In this document: positions 6,872 through 11,786 of the stretch, piece by piece | Position numbering within the stretch: position 1 is the first letter of the stretch | Layout: each line of letters begins with the position of its first letter | DNA from: JBBRLG01 sp038231495 | Lineage (GTDB): Bacteria > Planctomycetota > Planctomycetia > Gemmatales > Gemmataceae | Direction of reading: 5' to 3' | Assembly: GCA_038231495.1 (NCBI GenBank) | Contig: JBBRLG010000205.1 | Location: 1-11,786, forward strand | DNA length: 11,786 bases | Position numbers and translations under genes: made by a program | The notes under the pieces: model-generated | Seen by the model: the letters and a program-made list of their open reading frames with translations, nothing else | The model's database searches: none | Told to the model about the DNA's origin: nothing

Positions 6872-9800
6872 CACGCGGCGATGGTCGGCTTTATGCGCTC
6901 CAGTTCCCTTGCGAGCGCGTCCACCAAAGTCGCTGCGCCGGCCACCGTGTTTTCGATGCCGAGGATTTGCAGTCGGTCCGCCAACTCCGCGGCCGCCGGC
7001 GCGCCGAAGTGGCCGACACTGCCCTTGAGCGTGTGGGCGTTGAGGCGCAGCTTGCGGGCGTCGCCCGCGGCGACGGCTTCGTACAGACCCGCCAACACTT
7101 TTGGATAGTCTGTCAAGAAAATCGCCGCGACTTCGCGCAACAGATCTTTGTCCCCGCCCACGCAAACCAGCGCTTGTTGCAGGTCCAGATCGACCGGAGT
7201 TGTTGCCGTGGGCACTGCTTCCGGCCGGGCAAGCGGGCCGCGGGGAATGCCGCCGCGGTACCGCTCCACGGCCGCGCGGAGTTCGCGCGCCTGGATGGGC
7301 TTGGGAACGTAGTCGTCCATGCCCGCTTCCAGGCAACGCTCGCGGTCGCCCTTCATCGCGTGGGCCGTCATGGCAATAATCGGGACGTGGCCGCCTGCCG
7401 TCCGCTCCTTCTCGCGGATGGTGCGGGCCGCTTCCAGGCCGTCCATCTCCGGCATCGACACGTCCATCAACACCAGGTCGAACGCATTTTGTCCCCACGC
7501 CTCGACCGCCTCCCGGCCGTTGCCGACGACTGCGACCGCGTGCCCTTCTTTTTCCAGCAGGCGCGTGGCGAGCCGCTGATTGACGGCGTTGTCCTCCGCC
7601 AGCAAAATCTTTAGCCCGCCAAGACCCGCCGCCGGAGCAACGACCGCCGCCGCGCCCGCTTCCGGGGCGACGTGCAGGGCCGTCAGGATGGCGTCGAGCA
7701 ATTCCGACTGCTTGAGGGGTTTGGTCAGGTAGTTGCTGACGCCCAACTCCTGGCAGCGCACCGCGTCGCCGGTCCGGCCCGCCGACGACAGCATGAGCAA
7801 TACCGTCGCGCCGAGTTCGGGGTGCGTCTTGATCCAGTTGGCCAACTCGAAGCCGTCCATGCCCGGCATCATGACGTCGAGCAGGACAATGGGGTAGGGT
7901 TCGCCCACCGCAATTGCCTGAAGCATGAACGCCATCGCCTGGTTGGCGCCGGGCACGAGGGTCGGCCTCATGCCCCAGAACGCCAGCGTTTCCTGCAAGA
8001 TACGGCGGTTGGTGGCGTTGTCGTCCACGACGAGCACCGGCAGGCCGCGCAGCGTTGCCGGCGGCAGCTGCGGGCGTGCCGTCACCGGTCCCGTCGCGTG
8101 GCCGAAACGCGCCGTCATGCGGAACGTGCTGCCCCGACCCGGTTCACTCTCGACTTCGAGCCGGCCGCCCATCATCTGTGCCAGCAACGACGAGATCGCC
8201 AGGCCCAGACCCGTGCCGCCGTACTTGCGCGTCGTGGAGGCGTCGGCCTGGGAGAACGCGGCGAAAATCAAATCCTGCTTTTCGGGCGGGATGCCGATGC
8301 CGGTGTCGCGCACCGCGAACCGCAAACAAACGTCATCCTCGGTGCCCGCTGCCGCCGCCACGTCTACGACGATCTCGCCCTTCTCGGTGAACTTGATGGC
8401 GTTGCCGACGAGGTTGAGGATCACCTGCCGCAGCCGGCCCGGGTCGCCAGCCAACCCGTCCGGCAGGTCCGGCGGAATGTGGCAGGCCAGCTCCAGGTTT
8501 TTCTGTTGCGCCCGCAGGGCCAGCGACTTCATCGTGTCGCCCAGCGTGTCGCGCAGGCTGAAATCGATGCACTCCAACTCCAGCTTGCGCGCCTCGATCT
8601 TGGAGAAATCGAGGATGTCGTTGATGACCGCGAGCAGCGCGTCCGCGGACGACTTGACCATCGTCAGGTACTCGCGCTGCTCGCGACTGAGGTTGGTTTC
8701 CAGGGCCAGTTCCGTCATGCCGAGGATGCCGTTCATGGGCGTGCGGATTTCGTGGCTCATGTTCGCCAAAAACTCGCTCTTGGCCTGGTTGGCCGCCTCC
8801 GCCGCCTCCTTCGTCTTGTTCAACTCCTCCTCGGTGCGTTTGCGCAAGGTAATGTCGTGGCAAACGACAACACCGCCGCGCAGGGTGCCGTGCTCGTCGC
8901 GCAAGGGCCGGCCGTTGACGACCACCCAGGCACCGTCGGGCTTCTTGACGGTACGCACAAACAGCTCGACGTTGTTTACGATCTCGCCGTGGATGGAGCG
9001 GATCAACGGCAACTCCTCGCCGCGAAAGGGTGTCCGCTGGTCGGGGTAGAAAAGGCCGTAGTGCTCGGACCACTGGTCCGACCGGGCGTCGGTGGAGCCG
9101 GTCCCGAAAATGTTTTCCGCGGCCGGGTTGAAGATCAGGAACTTCTCGTCTAGGTCCGCGACGACGACGCCGTCGCTCATCTGGTCGAGGATCGACTGCA
9201 AAACCTGCGTCTGTTGCCGAAGGGCTTCTTCCGAGTGGGCCAGCGCCTGCGCGCGGGCCTCGGCGGTGCGGCTGCGTTCGCGCACGCGCTGCTCCAACGA
9301 TTCGTTGATCGACTGCAGCTCCGCCTCGGTCCGCTGGTAGAGCCGAAAGACGTAAGCCAGGACGATCAGGTAAGCGCCCAGGCGCAGGAAGTGCCACCAC
9401 CACCAGTCGGCGTCCCACACGTGCGAGAACAGGAACATCAGGCCGACCATTCCGAACAGGAGGCAGGACGTGGCGAAGAACAGTTCCGCGGTTTGGCCGT
9501 TGCGCCGGTAGCGGAGGAGAAAACAGATCCAGACCGAGGCGAAAACAAACCCGCTGGCGACGTGAATGCCCTTGGCGATCGGGGAATAGATCCCGTTGGC
9601 CAGCATCGACGGCAGGCTTGCCTCGAAAACGACCGACAGGACGCCGAAGACGGTGGAGACGGTCAAGACCAGCAGCGGCAGCACCGTTGCCCTGCGCCAC
9701 TGGGATTGCAGCGGCGGCAACCAGACCAGGGCAAAGAAGCCGCCGCCGACCAACGTTGCCATCGACCGCAACCAGATGAACGCATCGCCCGGCATGAGGC

Positions 9801-10077
9801 TGGCGTGGATGGTGTTGAGGACGCTCATGGTAATGAGCGCGCAACTCGTCCAGAGGTGGTGCGAAAAGTCGGTGCGGTACTTGCGCAGGACCAGGAGGAG
9901 GATGGCCAGCGTGAACCCGGCAAACGTCCCCATCGTTTCGACGACGGCGTGAAACGGCCCGTGCGGCCAGCGGCGGTCGCCGAAAAAGACGTGGGCGATC
10001 AGGCTGCCCGCGACCGGCACCAGGCCGCCCACGAGGAGCGTCAGCAAGACAGCGGCCGGGAAACGCGGACGGTTCAT
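6853..10077 (-). CDS. Membrane-bound hybrid histidine kinase (PAS-HisKA-HATPase-REC-REC-HPt)
   Basis: A 1074-residue tripartite sensor kinase. About eight hydrophobic helices span residues 7-247, the last preceded by WDADWWWWHF (221-230). A charged coiled coil at about 250-290 follows, then a PAS/PAC domain (about 291-412). HisKA carries the H-box MSHEIRTPMNG with H442. HATPase_c has N555/N559 (N-box), DTGIGI (591-596) and GGTGLGL (620-626). Receiver 1 has acidic D685/D686, phospho-acceptor D734 and K786; receiver 2 has E828/D829, D872, T904 and K926. The HPt domain has H1015 in AHTLKGSVGHFG. All phosphorelay residues are present, so an intact His-Asp-His relay is expected. There is no DNA-binding or other output domain, so a separate response regulator must exist; none is in the window. 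Start ATG at 10077 has no clear Shine-Dalgarno, but it begins a natural first helix. The stop lies within a palindrome. The stimulus is unknown. Confidence 0.93.
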   Translation of the reverse strand: MNRPRFPAAVLLTLLVGGLVPVAGSLIAHVFFGDRRWPHGPFHAVVETMGTFAGFTLAILLLVLRKYRTDFSHHLWTSCALITMSVLNTIHASLMPGDAFIWLRSMATLVGGGFFALVWLPPLQSQWRRATVLPLLVLTVSTVFGVLSVVFEASLPSMLANGIYSPIAKGIHVASGFVFASVWICFLLRYRRNGQTAELFFATSCLLFGMVGLMFLFSHVWDADWWWWHFLRLGAYLIVLAYVFRLYQRTEAELQSINESLEQRVRERSRTAEARAQALAHSEEALRQQTQVLQSILDQMSDGVVVADLDEKFLIFNPAAENIFGTGSTDARSDQWSEHYGLFYPDQRTPFRGEELPLIRSIHGEIVNNVELFVRTVKKPDGAWVVVNGRPLRDEHGTLRGGVVVCHDITLRKRTEEELNKTKEAAEAANQAKSEFLANMSHEIRTPMNGILGMTELALETNLSREQREYLTMVKSSADALLAVINDILDFSKIEARKLELECIDFSLRDTLGDTMKSLALRAQQKNLELACHIPPDLPDGLAGDPGRLRQVILNLVGNAIKFTEKGEIVVDVAAAAGTEDDVCLRFAVRDTGIGIPPEKQDLIFAAFSQADASTTRKYGGTGLGLAISSLLAQMMGGRLEVESEPGRGSTFRMTARFGHATGPVTARPQLPPATLRGLPVLVVDDNATNRRILQETLAFWGMRPTLVPGANQAMAFMLQAIAVGEPYPIVLLDVMMPGMDGFELANWIKTHPELGATVLLMLSSAGRTGDAVRCQELGVSNYLTKPLKQSELLDAILTALHVAPEAGAAAVVAPAAGLGGLKILLAEDNAVNQRLATRLLEKEGHAVAVVGNGREAVEAWGQNAFDLVLMDVSMPEMDGLEAARTIREKERTAGGHVPIIAMTAHAMKGDRERCLEAGMDDYVPKPIQARELRAAVERYRGGIPRGPLARPEAVPTATTPVDLDLQQALVCVGGDKDLLREVAAIFLTDYPKVLAGLYEAVAAGDARKLRLNAHTLKGSVGHFGAPAAAELADRLQILGIENTVAGAATLVDALARELERIKPTIAAWASGVA

Positions 10078-10137
10078 GGCGGGGTACGCGCGTTCGGCGT
10101 GGGGTGGGTGGCACTGTAGACAGGTTCACACCGACGC

Positions 10138-10166
10138 ACTATACCGCGCGCCCGCGAAAATCGAAA
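10138..10166 (-). promoter_or_regulatory. Possible sigma-70-type promoter for the kinase gene
   Basis: On the minus strand TATAGT (10138-10143) stands 17 nt after TTTCGA (10161-10166). The -10 element differs from consensus by one base and stands out in GC-rich surroundings; the -35 matches at only three positions. It lies in the 102-nt gap upstream of the kinase, giving a leader of about 55 nt. The kinase could also be read from the acyltransferase transcript. Confidence 0.35.
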
Positions 10167-10179
10167 GACGGCCTTTGGG

Positions 10180-11502
10180 TCAGATGCGCAGGAAGATGCC
10201 ACGCCGATACATCCACGCGCAAATGAGCCACAAGACGAACAGGATCGCGGCCGACTCGATGACGATGCCGTAGGGGTTGTCAAACCAGAACGCCGACAAG
10301 TGCATCCGGAACCGCTCCTTGAGGAAGCCGCGCATCACGATTTGCGACATGCAATAGATCGCGATGGAGTTCATGCCCACGACGGAAAACGGCAACGCCC
10401 AGCGCTTCCAGCCGATCGCGTCGATGACGCCGTAGAACGCCGCCAGCATCAGGAACGTCCAGCCGGAACTGTAGACCGCCCACGACGGCGTCCAGATGCG
10501 CTTGACGATCGGGCACACGAATTCACCGGCCAACAGGCCCACATTAAGACAAACCAGACCTGCCACCACGAGGTAAGCAAACTTGTGCAAACGCTTGCCC
10601 GGCGCGCGCAGGAATTCGCCGGCCATTAGTCCAAGGATCATCGTCGCCATCGACGGCAGGAAATTCAGGGTCGTGTAGCCGCCGTCGTTGTAAAGGAACA
10701 CGCCGTGCCGCGGGAACAGGTTCAAAAACCAGCCGTCGAACGCCGACGCCACGTTGGTGTTCTTGTCCCAGTGTCCAAACCAGCCAGGCAGATGGCCCCA
10801 GTCCGCGGGCACACCCACCGAGCCGTAATCGAAGTCCGGTCCCGGCAGCGGGTACAGGAAGAACAGCAGCCAGGAGCCGACCAGCACCGCCGCCAGGCCG
10901 GCGAACTGCACCAACAGGCCGCGGCCGCGCAGCATAAAGACGAACACATACCCCAGGCCGATCTGGGCCAGGACGTTGGTGAAGACGAAATGGGTCTCGC
11001 CTTGCAGGGACGACACCGCAGCGGCAGACGGCCCCAGGGCCGCGCCGCCAGGCGTCACGGGCACGCGCAGCGTGAGCGGCGAGGTCAGGAAGATGGCCAG
11101 CGCGACGAGCACCACGGCCCGCCAGACCGTGTGCAACCAGATGACCGGTTCGGAATCGCCCTTGGCCTTGCGACTGGCGTAGGAGAAGGGCATCGCGACG
11201 CCGACCATGAACATGAACGACGGCTGGATCATGTCCCAGAAGCCGCCGCCGACCCAGGCGACGTGATCGGTGTGAAAGCCGAGGAACTGCCACACGTCGT
11301 ACAGCGGGTCCTGTGTCGGGACGTTGCGCGCGACGCGCCACAGGTACAACCCGCTCGACGCCATCGCCAGCATGATGAAGCCGCGGTAGGCGTCGAGGGA
11401 CACCAGGCGCGGCGGCTTCTCGGCGGGCCGCGGCGGCGCGGGCGGCGTCGTGTGGCTGACGGGCTTGTCCACAATCAGGGGACGGGTCAGGAGAGCGGTC
11501 AT
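10180..11502 (-). CDS. DUF5009 / HGSNAT-like multi-pass acyltransferase
   Basis: A 440-residue integral membrane protein with about ten hydrophobic helices from residue 38 to the C-terminus. The N-terminal 33 residues are Pro-rich and cytoplasmic-looking. Family hallmarks are RLVSLDAYRGFIMLAM (32-47), the block TDHVAWVGGGFWD (78-90) followed by PSFMFMVGVAMPFS (94-107), and GMNSIAIYCMSQ (376-387). H80 stands where the active-site His of human heparan-alpha-glucosaminide N-acetyltransferase falls in the equivalent H-X2-W-X-G segment; this alignment is from memory. The family transfers acyl groups across the membrane to sugars, probably of envelope or extracellular glycans; the substrate here is unknown. 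The frame is open to an ATG at 11553, but the ATG at 11502 has a GAGGA 7 nt upstream, and the longer form adds residues encoded by a repeat-flanking region. The kinase gene follows after 102 nt on the same strand. Confidence 0.85.
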   Translation of the reverse strand: MTALLTRPLIVDKPVSHTTPPAPPRPAEKPPRLVSLDAYRGFIMLAMASSGLYLWRVARNVPTQDPLYDVWQFLGFHTDHVAWVGGGFWDMIQPSFMFMVGVAMPFSYASRKAKGDSEPVIWLHTVWRAVVLVALAIFLTSPLTLRVPVTPGGAALGPSAAAVSSLQGETHFVFTNVLAQIGLGYVFVFMLRGRGLLVQFAGLAAVLVGSWLLFFLYPLPGPDFDYGSVGVPADWGHLPGWFGHWDKNTNVASAFDGWFLNLFPRHGVFLYNDGGYTTLNFLPSMATMILGLMAGEFLRAPGKRLHKFAYLVVAGLVCLNVGLLAGEFVCPIVKRIWTPSWAVYSSGWTFLMLAAFYGVIDAIGWKRWALPFSVVGMNSIAIYCMSQIVMRGFLKERFRMHLSAFWFDNPYGIVIESAAILFVLWLICAWMYRRGIFLRI

Positions 11503-11509
11503 GGCAGTA

Positions 11510-11514
11510 TCCTC
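11510..11514 (-). promoter_or_regulatory. Ribosome binding site fixing the acyltransferase start
   Basis: Minus-strand GAGGA lies 7 nt before the ATG at 11502. It supports this start over the in-frame ATG at 11553. I see no convincing -35/-10 pair between here and the adjacent repeat. Confidence 0.65.
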
Positions 11515-11528
11515 GTTGCATTCACAGC

Positions 11529-11587
11529 GGTTCCGTACCGCGAAGCGGTTCAATAACAGAGCCGGGGGTCGCGTACTCGCGCACCCC
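11529..11587. repeat. 59-bp direct repeat, copy 1, with strong hairpin
   Basis: Identical over 59 bp to 11626-11684. It contains a small hairpin, ACCGC-GAA-GCGGT (about 11537-11549), and a larger one at 11562-11590: CCGGGGGT + CGCG pairs with CGCG + ACCCCCGG around a TACT loop, with one bulged C. In this copy the large stem extends three bases past the repeat boundary. It sits about 27 bp upstream of the acyltransferase start, in its presumed leader or promoter region. No transposase-like sequence accompanies it. Confidence 0.9.
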
Positions 11588-11625
11588 CGGAACCGGACGG
11601 CCGTAATAATTTCCCGTTACGGGAT

Positions 11626-11684
11626 GGTTCCGTACCGCGAAGCGGTTCAATAACAGAGCCGGGGGTCGCGTACTCGCGCACCCC
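11626..11684. repeat. 59-bp direct repeat, copy 2
   Basis: Exact copy of 11529-11587, offset by 97 bp. The large hairpin is shorter here because the base after the final CCCC is A instead of C; the outer stem is GGGGT/ACCCC (11662-11666 with 11680-11684). The 38-bp spacer between copies contains a short palindrome, CCCG-TTA-CGGG (about 11613-11623). On the minus strand the hairpins could act as the transcription end of a gene lying to the right. Confidence 0.9.
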
Positions 11685-11696
11685 ATACGCATCAAG

Positions 11697-11786
11697 TTAA
11701 GCAGAAGTCCAAGAGTTCCACGTCGTTAAGTAATTCAAAGGTTCCCGCTTTGGGCCTGGTTCAAACGCGGGTAACACTTGGGGCAG
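11697..11786 (-). CDS. Possible 3' end of an unidentified gene (window edge)
   Basis: The minus strand is open from the right edge for 29 codons to a TAA (plus-strand TTA at 11697-11699). The encoded tail ends ...NYLTTWNSWTSA and matches no family I recognise. Local sequence appears less GC-rich than the rest of the window, which may indicate acquired DNA. A 29-codon open stretch can arise by chance; another minus-strand frame reads CPKCYPRLNQAQSGNL before its stop. The call rests mainly on its position just upstream of hairpin-forming repeats. Confidence 0.2.
   Translation of the reverse strand: MPQVLPAFEPGPKREPLNYLTTWNSWTSA

Larger units (their letters stand above)
11503..11786. other. Repeat-rich intergenic region without a complete gene
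   Basis: Apart from the acyltransferase ribosome binding site, the two 59-bp repeats and the possible gene tail at the edge, nothing else is recognisable here: no tRNA, CRISPR array or identifiable insertion-sequence end. Confidence 0.7.

Noticed and set aside
5042..7108. 688-codon plus-strand frame overlapping the Fe-S/CNB gene
   Set aside because: It is an out-of-frame reading of the Fe-S/CNB gene running into the palindrome; composition is Arg/Pro/Gly-rich and no motif is present.
7672..9153. 493-codon open frame on the plus strand
   Set aside because: It is antisense to the kinase's HisKA, HATPase and receiver domains, which are clearly coding on the other strand; no domain of its own.
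10170..10195. Possible terminator between the acyltransferase and kinase genes
   Set aside because: Only a weak 4-bp A/T stem (AAAG/CTTT) is visible, with no GC-rich hairpin.
11529..11684. CRISPR array or insertion-sequence terminal repeats
   Set aside because: There are only two direct copies with a 38-bp spacer, no further units, no adjacent cas or transposase gene and no matching inverted ends.

Overview
The window is GC-rich (roughly two thirds G+C by eye) and holds six main protein genes in two convergent blocks. The compact intergenic palindromes, the large membrane hybrid histidine kinase, the DUF5009/HGSNAT-like acyltransferase and the multihaem redox operon suggest a planctomycete, perhaps a Gemmataceae relative. 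That assignment is an inference; there is no rRNA or other marker gene to confirm it.

Left block (1-6755, + strand): a tight four-gene redox operon with gaps of 14, 14 and -4 nt. In order it encodes (1) a membrane protein, cut by the window edge, with two His-X13-His pairs in two helices, as in a transmembrane dihaem cytochrome b; (2) a membrane-anchored c-type cytochrome with ten CXXCH motifs; (3) a NuoE-NuoF (HoxF-like) fusion with an NAD/FMN site, a [2Fe-2S] site and a [4Fe-4S] site; (4) an 815-residue protein that joins a NuoG-N/HoxU-like iron-sulfur module, two cyclic-nucleotide-binding (CNB) domains and a DmsB/HycB-like four-cluster ferredoxin. Together they look like an electron path between cytoplasmic NAD(P)H and an extracytoplasmic decahaem cytochrome, possibly gated by a cyclic nucleotide. 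No hydrogenase, molybdopterin or quinone-pumping subunit lies in the window. The operon ends in a small hairpin followed by a T-rich run.

Junction (6756-6871): after that terminator comes a large imperfect palindrome (about 30-bp arms, 15-nt loop). Its right arm supplies the last codons and the stop of the convergent kinase gene.

Right block (6853-11502, - strand): a DUF5009/HGSNAT-like multi-pass acyltransferase (10180-11502) lies upstream of an intact hybrid histidine kinase (6853-10077) with about eight membrane helices, a PAS domain, HisKA/HATPase, two receiver domains and an HPt domain. A plausible promoter sits in the 102-nt gap between them.

Right edge (11503-11786): no complete gene. 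It carries two exact 59-bp copies of a hairpin-forming repeat, 97 bp apart, then about 100 bp that appear less GC-rich and may hold the 3' end of another minus-strand gene.
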